Shown here in pieces: positions 12,083 to 24,029 of a stretch of DNA of 64,000 bases. The stretch is taken from contig JAODTK010000234.1 of the NCBI GenBank assembly GCA_026419785.1, positions 62,001-126,000 on the forward strand, read 5' to 3'. Source of the stretch: Sclerodactyla briareus. Taxonomy: Eukaryota; Echinodermata; Holothuroidea; Dendrochirotida; Sclerodactylidae. The first letter of the stretch is position 1, and each line of letters starts with the position of its first letter. The notes beneath the pieces are model-generated. The model did no database searches and had not been told where the DNA came from. It saw only the letters and a program-made list of their open reading frames with translations. The position numbers and the translations under genes are program-made.

Positions 12083-12667
12083 TTAGGGACATTACTGTCA
12101 CTCGGAGGTGGGAGGGTGCCAAACCGATATCTGCTAATTGGACGACTGCACCCTACAAGTATGAGAAACATTTGAGAGAGTTGACTACCTCCACTACTCT
12201 CTCTATTTGGCCCCATCCTTGGTTACTACTTGACCATGTGTTCAACGTCGCAGTGCTTGGAAGGGCAAAGATGATTTGTGACTGTCAATCACTGACAATC
12301 ACTCTTTCTCAGGCATATGGTGCACCTCATGTTCACCATGTTCTCAGCATAGGACCGGGCATGGTGGGCTGGCCACTGAGTTGACCTTGTAGCTTTTTAT
12401 GGATGGCACAGTTTTGCAGATACCTCAGAGAGATGGGCAGGGTGACTTGTCTAAAGTGATTGGTAGTGGTAGATGGATGGATTCACATTGCTTCCAGGTT
12501 TGTGCTTCAATTAATGAGTGAGTGAAAAATGATATCTCCCGCCTGCTTAAAAGAGTAACACATACACCTCGAATTTATTATGTCAGTACACAGCATCTAA
12601 CTAGCTAATAGCAAGACTCTAGTGATTGCCATATTTAAATGTTCGGTTCTCGCTTTTTCCTTTTCAG

Positions 12668-12761
12668 AAAATAGATAGAGAACATGTGATCACCGATGTA
12701 AGTGATAAGCACTTCCGAACCACCCTCCACCTAGATGACCATGTGTACACCATATGCTTAG
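12668..12761 (+). CDS. CYB5R4: CYB5R4 exon: CS domain core
   Basis: This 94-nt exon encodes KIDREHVITDVSDKHFRTTL followed by HLDDHVYTICL. It aligns with the CS-domain stretch that in vertebrates reads KDINLDSIIVDHQ...FRAETII...YLIHIGL. The acceptor is CTTTTTCCTTTTCAG and the donor is G|GTAACT (phase 1). It enters in phase 0 from the previous exon, so the pair joins without adjustment. No frameshift is visible. Confidence 0.88.
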
Positions 12762-15165
12762 GTAACTGAATAATACTAACATGTACTTATGTTCTTACTA
12801 GCTATGTTTTTTTATTATTTTTCATGAACGCAAGACATGCAAAGGTTTTAACTATTACGAGGCCTGCTTGATAAGAATCAAAAGAGCTATGAAAGAGTAG
12901 TGAATCCAGACTTGGGAGGCTGAAGGTTGTAGGAAAGAGGGAAAGCAGACAGATGGCAAAGCATTCCAAAGGCGAGAGTTCTGACAACGAATGAGGAAGA
13001 ATGAGAAACAGAGCGGGCTGCAGGAATGCAAACAGTATATGGGTGCATGCTGCTTGTAAGCCGAGTTACCCGGGATGGAATGATATGTTTACTCAACCTA
13101 TACAGTGAATACGCCGTCTATTGCACAGAACAAACCCATTTTAAATTTTGATTCAGTGAAAAAATCTATATAGTCATGTTGTATGTGCATGGGTGTGTTT
13201 GTGGGTGAGTATGTATGTGATGCTTTGCTTGTTGGGTTATCTGAGATAGGCAATGGTCAAAGAATTGGTTTTAGTGGAGACTGATGGTCATTCTTGTCTA
13301 GTCTGAACTGAGTTGGTGATTCAGCAATTACTTCATGGGGGTGTGGGTGTCATAATGTTTGCATGTGAGCAGGATATCTCTGAAACCATGGCAGTGATTT
13401 TGATAAGATTTGATTTGTGTATTCGATCTGATTAGATTTTGGTAATTAGTTTATTTTATGTTGTATTTTATTGTTGTCATAGGCTGGGGTTCTTAATCAT
13501 TTCTTCAGCAGGCTGTTTTTAAATGCTCGTGATCACGGCAAGATATTGCTGCTGCATTGTTTGCACTATGGAGCTGGTGGCTTTGAAATTGTGGGGGTAA
13601 GACGAATCACCATCTAAGCAAAGTGCCATAATAGTTGGCGCACAATATCTGAATGGAATTGTGTCCTTCTAGGCTATGAGATTGCTGGATATGGGGTTCT
13701 CCTGGCCATTTGATGAACATTGAACTTACTCCAATGTGATTTTATACTTTTATTACTTTTTGTAGTACAAAATGAAGAATTATGGCTATTTTATCAATAC
13801 CGCTCGGACTATTTTGGGAGAGGAGGACGGCAAATAGATATTCCCCACTTTAGCAGGCGTGGGGACATTTTTTTTCCTCCTGTCACCCACCTATTTATTC
13901 TATTAATTACATTGACAGCTAGCGTATGTCGAGGCTGACAGCAAACCCCTATTACTCGTTTGTCTCTGCCTCCAATCCTTGTGCTGAGCCTGCTCCAAGT
14001 GAGAAGACAACTGTGCCAACCACTCCGTGATTTGAATTCCTCTGACAGGTTCCTTACCCGACCTTAAGGAAGCTCCTCTAAAAATCTGATATCCTTCCAT
14101 TCTGGTATTTGCTATGAAGGTCATGTAATCAGCTTAGTAATTATTGTGAGTTTTACTAAAAATGTTACCACCATTTGGGTGTATATGAAATGTTCCCAAC
14201 AGTTTCGTTGAAGATTGCAGGATTACAAAACCAGCAATTCATTATCGTTCTGGGTGTAGCTTCCTCAGAGAGTATCATGAATAGAACCATGTACATATCC
14301 TCTCTTACTCTGAAATTTCCTCATCAGTTCAAAGAACTGTACCAAACAAAAGTTAAGTTTCAACACCCTTATTAAATCAGGCTAGTATCTCTCCCGCAGA
14401 CTTTATCATAGAACCGTGAGTGATCCTCCAATTTAGCATCTGCATTAATCCTCCATTGATTTGACTAATTCTGGGTGGCTCCACTGAATCCTATCAGACA
14501 GTGTGATTCTTCTCCCTGCTAGAGGGAATCCAGCCTTCCAATCATCAGGACCTTGAAGCTCCTTTCCCCTCTCCTGTCCTCCTTCCCATCCACGAACTTA
14601 CTCCATACGTAGTATTCTATTGATTGACTGATATAACTACAATTGAAAAAATCTGTTGAAATGATAGTATTAGGTCAAATTCGTAATTTTGTTGAAAAGG
14701 TCCTAGCTGTCCTGAAACGAATACATTTTGTACGTCCTAACCGCTATTTGAATTCGCGGACTGATCACCATTTTCTCTCCAAATAGAAAAGATTTGGTGC
14801 TGTAATTTTGACTGAAGTTCTCTTGTAGAATGAGGTATCGATGATGGCATTCCATTTTCAATATCTTGATGCTTCTTTTCTCAATATTTCAAGGCTTAAT
14901 GGAGCTTTCATTTACTAACAGCTGTTCTTAGTTTCCTCTTGAGGTGCTTCCCAGCGCAGTCAGTTTCACCTCCTATCCTCCTACTTAACCAGTGACCTAT
15001 TCCCATACCACTGTTATCACCATAGTTTGCAGATGATGTTTGGAAGTCCTGCCTGCAGACTTTTTTCCCTAACTGTTGAATATTGTTTGATTTGACCATT
15101 TTTTTTTTTTTGTTTGTACTTTAACTTATTCACGGTGGTCATTTCTCATGATCTTTTTGCTGCAG
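12762..15165 (+). other. CYB5R4 intron
   Basis: About 2.4 kb lies between CS exons. I see no supported gene, RNA or named repeat, apart from short AT- and T-rich runs. Confidence 0.45.
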
Positions 15166-15185
15166 TTTCAAAGGAGAATATCAAG
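15166..15185 (+). CDS. CYB5R4: Candidate 20-nt CYB5R4 microexon in the CS domain
   Basis: A strong acceptor (CTTTTTGCTGCAG) is followed after 20 nt by a donor AAG|GTAGCC. Entered in phase 1 from the exon ending at 12761 it reads VSKENIK. The next recognised exon (20484) resumes with VRVRNG. Vertebrate CYB5R4 has about eight residues at exactly this point between the GL of one strand and the VRV of the next. The length leaves phase 0, but the next exon needs phase 1, so one base appears to be missing here or nearby. Confidence 0.5.
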
Positions 15186-15499
15186 GTAGCCTTTCATTTT
15201 GGCTCCTGTTCAATTATACGCACCCCCATCTCCTGGTCCTAGTGTGGTCTGCCCTGCTTGGAACAGATCTGGACTTTACGGCAGTTTCTTTTACAAATGG
15301 ATGGTCTTGGGCCTGATTGGTTAGGTGCCTGGGGGTAGTGGGAATTAGGCAGAAGGCTGGTGGCAGAAGAATAGGGCAGTCATTTTTTGTCTTGCCTGAA
15401 TGAAGTTGACACAGGTGATTCCGATGACATTTTGTATCTGGTTGGTTTTGTTATCATTAATTATGGTAATTTTTTGTCTCGCTTAATTGAATTCAGGAA

Positions 15500-16360
15500 G
15501 AGCCAAGTTAGTGGGTCCTCTGGTGTGTGTGTTTATGTCACACTTTCTCGTTCGCAATTTCTCCACAAACTGTGAGGCTGATTATGACGAAATTTTGTGT
15601 TAAGCACTGGGGTTGGGTTACATACACAATCTGATTAGATTTGGAGCAGCAAAGTCATCAATTAATTAAGTTGGGTATTAGCTATTTTATGTAATTTCCT
15701 GTTGAAGCTCGTTAGCACGATTATCAAGAACCGTATGTCTACATAATGTATTTGGGCATGTGGACCTGGATGAACAGATAATTACTGATTATTTTTCAGC
15801 CTGAAATATGGTAATTATGTGGTCTAATTTGCATAATTTATGGAATTTTCCAAGTTTTGTCATGAATTTCACGAAACTTGGTGAATGTGGTCTACGATTG
15901 TTCCCGAGAAATATTTAACAAGTGAAGTTGGGGTCCTGGAGGCCTTTAATTTGTCTCACTTTGCATATTTTCATGCAATTTTGAAAGTTCATTGGATTCC
16001 CCTCAAACATTGGTATATGTGATCCCCCTTGATCCCGATCATTTTGAAGTACAGCTGGGTCAGTAAGGTCATTGTATGTGCCTAATTTGCATAATGTATT
16101 CCATTCCAACGTGGTAAGAATTTTTTGCCAAACTCATAGGTATGGTCCCTTACACTTGCTGGATCTGATGTGTTTTGATGTTCGGATTTGACTTCCCATC
16201 AATATAGCTTCTGTTAGAATAAGCACGGAGGAACGAGTTAACTGCTCCGGGTGCATTGTGCTGCTTATAGCTTGGCCCACAAGCACACCCTCTCTTACCC
16301 AACCAATTAACCAATTTGATAGGTTGATCAGCATTCAAAATCTGTAATATTTTTTCTTTC
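15500..16360 (+). repeat. Dispersed repeat family C
   Basis: An ~860-bp repeat carries CTGATTATGACGAAATTTTGTG, TCTAATTTGCATAAT (several times) and GATCTGATGTGTTTTGATGTTC. It matches 59740-60600 in the same order and orientation. One copy lies in a CYB5R4 intron and the other in an SMS intron. Trailing words (GCAACCAGGCGAG) at 16910 and 60782 suggest the repeat extends further. Confidence 0.8.
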
Positions 16361-16969
16361 CTCTCTTCTTGCATGGATCTGGGGGACATGTGGAGGTTTC
16401 CTGAAGATATATTTGGGACATCTTTGCTGCTGCGTGGGGGAATGTTTGTTTGTGTGTGGGGAGGCAGGGGAGGGTGTTTTTCCTGGCAATGGGGGGGGGG
16501 GGAATGGCTTGTCCTGGCTGCTTTGAAAATAAAAAGCAATGAATAATGAGGAAATTGATTTCAAACAGGCAAGAAGCCCCGGCTGCTAAGGGGATTTTAG
16601 AACCTTTCACGTTGCATTTGGGTTAAAGAATTGAGTTTGACTGAGTGGATAAAACTTTATTTATTCAAATTTTGGGTGATTTATGGAGAAAGAGGGGGGG
16701 GGGGCATGAAGCAGAAAAAGCAATTAAGGGACTTTTGTAATAAGAGCAAACTTATGGTTCCAGTTATTTTAGGAATTTTCAGGAATTTTTTTTTGCTATA
16801 ATGTGAAAATATGTGATGTTCGTTTGACATGACGAGGTCTGCATGAACTAGTTTTTGGTTTGTTATAGTGTGTTGGTGTAGTAAATAATAGAAACCAGCC
16901 GGATCGTGCAACCAGGCGAGCCACTTTTTGGCGATCACCTTGTTTAAGCCTTGACCACATCCGGGAATC

Positions 16970-17215
16970 TATGCAGTCATGACATTGTGGTGTGGTATAA
17001 CAATGTTGGTGTGCGGCGCCCGCTTGTGGACCCACTTACTCAACCCCACCTACCCCATCCGGATGATTGTGCTATACGTGGTATGTGTGTACCCCAATGG
17101 TGAGTACATTGCTTTGGGGTTGGTCCAACGATCAGTCTGATTGGCAGCAAAACGGTCCAAAACCTAGAAAAAAGAGTCCCAGACCCGGTTGGTCTGATCA
17201 AGCTTTCTTTGTCTC
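16970..17215 (+). repeat. Family A repeat fragment
   Basis: This is a diverged partial unit: TCTATGCAGTCATGACA, CAACCCCACC..ATCCGGATG, CCAATGGTGAGTACAT and GGTTGGTCTGATCAAG. It lies in a CYB5R4 intron. Confidence 0.65.
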
Positions 17216-18511
17216 GGAATACTCATTCTCAATGTATTGATCAAAGTTAGACATAATGTTCACTGACTTTGAAGTCTCTTTGAAAGTGAAGAGCTATTGT
17301 GAGGAAATTTCTTCCTACAAAGAGCATAAATTTTCTTGGAAATACACTTTGAAAGGATGGCCAATGCACTTGCACTGTGTAGTGCATATAGGTACTCTCT
17401 GTAATTAGGGTGTCATTGCTCATTATGTGGTCTGTGGTCAGCAGGCATCTATGCGTCTGTTCTTACCCAGGTGTTGTCACGTGGGTAGTCAAATTGGGAA
17501 ATGTTTCTCTTGCAATTAACTTTCTGAACTTCTCGTGATGTTATCAGTGACCAGTGTTACATACTTTTTTTATTCAAGGAGTCAGTGTTTTTTTAAATTA
17601 GCAAAAAATGTAATTTAATAATCTCGATTAATCTTCATTGTGTCTAATTGAGCTACAACACGATTGGTGCTCTTGTTTTAGATATTATGTATATTTTTTT
17701 GTTCTAAACACTGCTCAAACTATCACCTCATCCCCCATAGCACTGAGGTGGAAAGCTGAGAGTCGAGTCCTGACTTATTCAAGCTAGTTCATTGTGAATA
17801 TCTCTATGTGTGCATCTCCCATGCTCCCAATCATTCTTCTTTTACAAGGTTTGAAATAGCACTAATATTGGGTACCACCAAAGTAGTTTCCTTCCAAAAG
17901 GTCCCAACATTTCACACGATTTTTGCTTGGGGGGGGGGGGCAGAGATCACAACCCCTCAACAGGGGGCATATGTCCCCCCCCCCACCCATATCATTATGT
18001 GAACCCCTTCACCCAGACCCTCAGACAGGCTTCTCTTCTCTGATCCAGCTACAAGGGGTATCGCTAGTAAATGTTGTCTCATTTGCATAATTCATACATT
18101 TTAGTCACATATTCACAAAACTTTGTGACCATTGTCAACACTTCATTCCCAAGTGATTGCAGGTTGGGGCGGCTGGTCCTGTTAATGCCTGTTGATTGTC
18201 AATCACATAGTTACACTGAGCAAACTACAGCCACTGCTCTTACTAATTTTGGGGAATTCTGCTGATATCTGCTACTAGCAATCCCCCCCCCCGCCTTTCA
18301 ACTACTCAAGTGGTTAAAATACCTAACAACCCCTGATCGCAGAACGGTGAGCCTAGTGGTTCGGGAACCACTCAGTAATCCAGAACATGCTGAGGCTATG
18401 GTATTGAAAAAATTCCCAAATAGATTTGTTGTAATTCTTACTGCAATACTATATTCAACCTTTTCCTGTCAAAAATCTATTATAGAAGCTACATTTGGGA
18501 TCTTTCAGTTA
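17216..18511 (+). other. CYB5R4 intron
   Basis: Intronic, with no supported gene. It contains a mononucleotide G run near 17930 and C runs near 17977 and 18286. Confidence 0.45.
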
Positions 18512-19267
18512 AGCCGCATTTCCATGCACGAGGCGGGCGGCGGCGGCTTTTGGAAGCCGTTCCCATGCATGCGGTGGGCGTTTCCCGAGTCACGCACCTC
18601 TTCTCATTTAGTTGTGTATAAGCGCTATATAAGAACCCGAGTAAGCCTCTTATTATATTGTGTTATTATTAGGTGGTTTTATTATTGTTATTATTATCAT
18701 TATCATTCTTCTTATTTTCATCAAACACCGGACGCATACTAAGTGTTTTAAACCTAAACACCGTGTTCATTTTCTGAAAAACCCTTTGTTTCCTAAAATG
18801 TCCACGATTTAGGGCCCACTCTTAAAACTTACTTTCAAATTGACATTTTGGAGATTTAATTAGCAATCTCTCTACTCGACATATAATCGGTTTTAACATG
18901 TAAATATGTGTTCAAGTAGGTGTCCGGCCGTTGAATATATAGACGCAATCTGTATAAAATCTCATCCTTCCCTAGTATTGAAAGTTTTGAATGTTGTTTG
19001 GAACATTATTTGAACCTAAAATTGTCCTCTACTCTCCATTAAAAAACCGGCTTCAAGCCGGTAAGATTGCAGGGAAATCCTCCTGGGAATGATTACGAAT
19101 ACCACACGGGAAACACCGGGGCGGGAGGACAAAATCACTAACTGACCGATCGAGAAAACGCCCGCCCGCCGCCCGCCTGTCGCGCGTGCATGGAATGGCT
19201 CATTGAAAATAACGATGATGGATTTTTAGACGCCTTCCGGCCCGCCCGGGTGCATGGAAACGCGGCT
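18512..19267. mobile_element. Harbinger-type MITE, copy 2
   Basis: This 756-bp element has left TIR AGCCGCATTTCCATGCACG and right TIR complementary to AGCCGCGTTTCCATGCAC, each running into G/C-rich subterminal repeats (GCCCGCC/GGGCGGGC). The left flank is TTA and the right flank CTA, a TTA-type duplication with one change. The interior holds TATATAAGAACC, a TNN microsatellite and CAAACACCGGACGCATACT, shared with copy 3. The 131-codon frame over its left half is not a gene. Confidence 0.88.
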
Positions 19268-19539
19268 CTACAGTTCTTGTGAGCAATTTGCCCCACATTT
19301 GTTGTCTGTGCTTCTATATCATGGCCTATGATGTACATTTCCTTGCCCCGCACGTTCTCAGGGCAACATGTCTTGAAATGTTGGAAAATTATAAATGCAT
19401 GCCAATATCAGATGAAATTCCTTCAGTTAGTTGTTTGACAATATTGCTTTATACAAGGGAATAGATGATGGAAGGGGGGAGGGTGGACTGTATGCTAACC
19501 TGTAAGCTTAAAATGACACACCATGTGTCACTTTTTTTG

Positions 19540-19583
19540 TATTCCTGCGAAGTCGGAGGAATCTATGCAGTCATGCCAGTGTG

Positions 19584-19616
<33 letters not shown>

Positions 19617-20440
19617 CTGTTTGGCTGTGTGAATACAATTACTCGACCCCACCTGGATGGATGAGGCTCATACTTGGTATGTGTGTTCCCCATGATGAGT
19701 ACATGAACCCTATTGTTTTGGGGTAAGGTCAGAGGTCATCTGAGGTCACCAGAGGTCAAAGTATGAAAACCTTGTGAACACGATAAGTCCAGAATGGTTG
19801 GTCTGAATCGGGTTCAAATTTGGTTTGTTGCTTTCTTATGGGAGTACAGGAACCCTATTGTTTTTGGCTTAGGTCGGGGTGAATTTTAGTCAAAAATAGA
19901 AAATTTGTGAAAAGTCAATAATTTGGCCAATTTTGGCTTGTGAACACAATAACCTCGACCCCACCTGGATGGATGAGGCTCATACTTGGTATGTGTGTTC
20001 CCCATGATGAGTACATGAACCCTATTGTTTTGAGGTCAGGTCAGAGGTCTTCTGAGATCACAGAGGTCAAAGTCTGAAAACCTTGTGAACACGATAAGTC
20101 CAGAATGGTTGGTCTGATTAGGTTCAAATTTGGTGTGTAGCTTCTTATGGGGAGTACATGTACCCTATTGTTTTTGGTATAGGTCGGGGGTGAATTTTGA
20201 TCAGAAATGGAAAAATTGTGATTAAGTCATAATTTGGCCAATGTTGGCTTTGTGAACACGTCCTCGACTCCCCTGAAATGGGATGAGCTCTCGTACGTGG
20301 TATATGTGTTCTCCCCTGATGGAGTACAAAACAAAATGAAAAAACCCCTATTGTTTTGAGGTCAGTCAGAGGTCATCTGAGGTCACCAGAGGTCAAAGTA
20401 TGAAAACCTTGTGAACACGATAAGTCCTGAATGGGTTACA
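19540..20440 (+). repeat. Family A repeat, about 2.7 tandem units of ~320 bp
   Basis: This is the least diverged copy set of family A in the window. It opens with CTATGCAGTCATG and a (GT)n run, then shows three successive units with near-identical CGACCCCACCTGGATGGATG and CCATGATGAGTACATGAACC blocks. It ends 40 bp before the next CYB5R4 exon. Confidence 0.9.
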
Positions 20441-20483
20441 TCTATTTGTGGTAATGTATATTCATTTTCTATTCTTCCATCAG

Positions 20484-20560
20484 TGAGAGTAAGGAATGGC
20501 CCTGTTAACAGAGCTGACTTCACACTCAGGAAATGTTGCTCAAAGAGATGGGAGAAACTG
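20484..20560 (+). CDS. CYB5R4: CYB5R4 exon: last CS-domain strands
   Basis: This 77-nt exon reads VRVRNGPVNRADFTLRK, then CCSKRWEKL. It has the CS-domain closing pattern (VRV...GK..I.L.KK....W..LG) found in CYB5R4 and p23-like proteins, including the Trp. The acceptor is TTCTTCCATCAG and the donor is CTG|GTGAGC. It enters in phase 1. It leaves in phase 0, whereas the next recognised exon (21644) needs phase 1. A short exon for the GHPLxxHN-like segment is therefore unrecognised between 20561 and 21643, or a base is lost. Confidence 0.75.
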
Positions 20561-20819
20561 GTGAGCCCAGGGAAAAGGACAACCAACTAGAGCCTGCAAA
20601 TGTTCATGGTGAGGGAAAACTAACATGGAAATTGGAATCATCACTTGTTTGCATCAGGAAAATACTGAGATGTGGCTGAGCTGCATTTCATTCATATAGG
20701 TGAAAACTGATAATAATTGGCAATCATATTGGGCATGGAAAAGCTAATAATAATATTCAACAAATCTATGCTGTGTAGTGACTCCAATTACGAGCACTGG
20801 CATATCATTCCTCTTTTTT

Positions 20820-21245
20820 CATTCCATGGCGGAGGCAAAAGAAACTAAGGCCGTCATACTGGTGTATGTGTGTGTGCGTGTGTAACGCACACACATTGTA
20901 TAATGTGGAAATTGCATGTTTTTGGCCCTTTAATAAGTCTTGTGCTTCGACAGATGTCGACCATCCATTGAAGTTCATCGACTCCTGGGTGATGGGTGAC
21001 TATGAGCCTAGTCTCGAAGGCTAAAATCTAGAGAATTAAAAGAAGCTTAATGGGCCATTGTGGGGAAATTTGGCAACTAGTCATATCTCCAGCTTGTTTG
21101 GGAATCTAAGGGTCATGATAGTCAATTCTGTGAAAATAGGGGAATTTGGGAACAATCTGCAGTGACCTATGATGCTCTCTGCAATACAGACATATTTGTT
21201 ATATTTGTGTAGTTTGAGCTACAGCACCATTGGTGCTCTAGTTTC
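20820..21245 (+). repeat. Dispersed repeat family D
   Basis: This stretch carries ATGTCGACCATCCATTGAAGTT, CTCCTGGGTG, GAGCCTAGTCTCGAAGGCT and TTTGGCAACTAGTC. It matches 63735-64000, and more weakly 28700-28800. No coding content is seen. One copy lies in a CYB5R4 intron and one downstream of the SMS exons. Confidence 0.7.
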
Positions 21246-21643
21246 AGTGCATGTAGAGATATTTCACCAAACCCTTTGATGTCTTATGTCTTTTCTTACC
21301 TTGATATTTCCGGTAGGCTGGATTGAATCGACAGACAGGCAGGATTCAACCCGTGGGCCATCCATCATTTGGGAACCCATGGTCTAAAGCCTGATGGGAT
21401 GTGTGCATTTTGCCTTTTAGTACCCGATCAAACTTTTATATCAGCATTCAGCAGCCTGAAAATGTGACAAAATTCTCAACAGCTTCCACTGGAAGTTGAA
21501 CCTATATTATTCGAACCTCTTATGACAGCCATGCAATACTATAACTATACTATATATTCCTTACTATGAACACAATACATCACATACATATCTGCTATAT
21601 GATATTCATCAGGAACATATTCTTATCACTTTATTCCTGGCAG

Positions 21644-21784
21644 AATTGATATTCAGGCCTTGCAGGGTTTGTGAAGTTGCTGAGGTGAGCCACGATACCA
21701 AGCTGATGACCTTTGAACTACCTCAAGGGACCACGATACATGCTCCTATAGGCTACCATGTGTACCTACAAAAAGAAATTAATG
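21644..21784 (+). CDS. CYB5R4: CYB5R4 exon: start of the FAD-binding reductase domain
   Basis: This 141-nt exon encodes LIFRPCRVCEVAEVSHDTKL, then MTFELPQGTTIHAPIGYHVY and LQKEIN. It matches the first strands of the b5-reductase FAD domain (C.L......DT.L....LP......PIGQHVYL in vertebrate CYB5R4). The acceptor is TTATTCCTGGCAG. The donor is G|GTAAAG in phase 1 and joins exactly to the next exon. The reductase domain takes electrons from NADH through FAD and passes them to the b5 heme. No frameshift is seen. Confidence 0.92.
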
Positions 21785-21829
21785 GTAAAGTGACTTTCAT
21801 ATTTTCTGTGAAAAGCAGATTTTTTATTT

Positions 21830-23060
21830 CTTGACAAAGTTCAGGAATCTACGCAGTCATGACAGCTGTGTGTGTGCGTATGTGACGCCCAGCTTGTAAA
21901 CATGATAACTTGACGTCACCTGGGTGGATCAAGCTCATACTTGGTATGTGTGTTTCAATAATGAGCAATTAACCCTATTGTTTTGTGTCGGTCAGAGGTC
22001 ATTTGAGGTCACCAGAAATCAAAGTCCGAATACCTTGTAAACACGATAAGTCCAGAATGGTTGGTTCAATCAAACTCAAATTTGGTTTATAGCTTCCTTA
22101 TGGGAAGTACAGGAACTTAATGTTTTCGGTGTAGTTGTAGATAGGGTATTCTTGGTCAAGAGTAGAAATTTTGTGAAAAGTCATCATTTATGCCAAATTT
22201 AGCTTGTAAATACGAAAATTCAACCCCATCTAGATGGATGAAGCTCGTTCTTGATGTTTGAGTTCCCCATAATGAGTGCATGGACCCTATTGTTTTGGGG
22301 TCAGGTCAGGAGCCATCTGAGGTCAGCTAGTGGTCAAGTCTAAAACCTTAAACACGATCTGTTCCCGAATGGTTTATTCGATCAATTGAAATTTGGTGTA
22401 TAGTTTCCATATGGAGAGCCAGGGAACCCTATTGCTGTTTTTGTAGATCGGGGGTAATTTTTGGTTGAAAATGGAAATTTTGTGGAAAATCATCAAATTG
22501 ACTAGATTTAGCTTGTAAATACGATAATTTGAGCTCATCTAGCCCATCTATGGAGACCTCATACTTGATATGTGTCACCCATGATGAGTATATGAGCCCA
22601 ATTGTTTTGGGTAAGGTCAGAGGTGAACAGAGGTCCAGTTGGAATATCTTGTAAACACAATAAGTCAAGGATGCTTGGTCTGATCAAATTGAAATTTGGT
22701 GTATAGTTTCCATATGGAGAGCCAGGGAACCCTATTGCTGTTGGTTGAGATCGGGGGTAATTTTTGGTTGAAAATGGAAATTTTGTGGAATGGAAAATCA
22801 TCAAATTGACTAGATTTAGCTTGTAAATACGATAATTTGAGCTCATCTAGCCCATCTATGGAGACCTCATACTTGATATGTGTCACCCATGATGAGTATA
22901 TGAGCCCAATTGTTTTGGGTAAGGTCAGAGGTGAACAGAGGTCCAGTTGGATATCCTTGTAAACACAATAAGTCAAGGATGCTTGGTCTGATCAAATTGA
23001 AATTTGGTACATGGTTGTCTTCTCAAAGAGTACAGGAATAATATCAAGATGGTGTCTCTG
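21830..23060 (+). repeat. Family A repeat, about 4 units, two nearly identical
   Basis: The array starts with TTCTTGACAAAG...CTACGCAGTCATGACA. Two consecutive units (about 22380-22680 and 22690-22985) are almost identical, including AATTTGAGCTCATCTAGCCC and GTATATGAGCCCAATTG, so a recent tandem duplication happened inside an old array. Confidence 0.88.
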
Positions 23061-23260
23061 TTGTGAAAAATGTTGGTAAAATTCCCCACTGTCCTTGTTT
23101 CTAGTCATTGGTTATCAGGAATGAGTCAAGGAATCACTAAGCCTGTTGGCTTTCTGGGTTAAACTTCCATTTCTATAGCATGTAACAATCCCCCAATGAG
23201 ATGACAAAGAATGACATGCGATATAATATCTGCTATCTACTTCTATTGTTTTGCTTCCAG

Positions 23261-23416
23261 GTGCAGTTATTACCCGACCGTATACTATTGTTGTTCCTTC
23301 GTTACACAAAGACGACAAGAAGATGAAGGAATTCACCTCTGGTCGGTATCTGCACTTAATGATCAAACTGTATGAAGATGGCCAATTGACACAGCGCCTC
23401 TCAACCTTGAAAGCAG
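23261..23416 (+). CDS. CYB5R4: CYB5R4 exon: FAD-binding RPYT motif
   Basis: This 156-nt exon encodes GAVITRPYTIVVPSL, then SGRYLHLMIKLYEDGQLTQR and LSTLKAG. RPYT is the conserved FAD-binding R-x-Y-(T/S) motif of the ferredoxin-reductase/b5-reductase family. The following strand (YLHLMIKLYEDGQLT) matches YIYFLIKIYPTGLFT of vertebrate CYB5R4. The acceptor is TTTGCTTCCAG and the donor G|GTATTA. It is phase 1 at both ends and in frame with both neighbours. No indel is visible. Confidence 0.93.
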
Positions 23417-24029
23417 GTATTATTATATACTTTCATGTATCAGTCATAACTGTCATGCCAGTCATAGGGTGTTGCAGTGTACCGGTGCACTGCATACTTC
23501 CAGTTTTTTTGAGACACTGATACAGTCAGTTTAAAAAAATGGGGTATTCCTGTGCACCATAATTTTTCAAGGGAAAAAAATGTTGTAGACATTCCCTAAA
23601 GATTTTCAATTGAAACACTGAAGTGAATGCCTTCATTGTAGTGTCGCAAATTATCTGTATCGCATTTTCACTTTATAATGCAATAGGATCTATCTCCCTA
23701 GTGAAGTCAAACTGTTTCGCACATTGGTTATGTGATTGCCAAGTCAAGCGACTCTCAGCAAGAATCCTCACAATGATAATCCTCTGTCATTATGGACAAG
23801 TCACAATGTTGTCATTATGCTGGTATTCAAGCAGGAACTGCATGCGTTCTGTTGCAATGCAGTGACGGATTTGAACACTGGTCTCAGTGCAATGGCAGGC
23901 AATACATGTACCACATAAGTGTGTGTGCTTGTGGGAATGGAATGAATGATGAAAGTGTGTTTGCTGACATAATCCAGTTTTTTTATGTGGACTGTGGCTT
24001 CAATCTGGGATTGTTGGTCATAGTGTAGC

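Noticed and set aside
16150-16610. Three overlapping - strand frames with Pro/His-rich peptides
   Set aside because: They come from repeat family C and a G-rich run; three frames open at once indicates composition, not coding.
18347-18742. 131-codon + strand frame
   Set aside because: It crosses the left end of MITE copy 2 and its TNN microsatellite.
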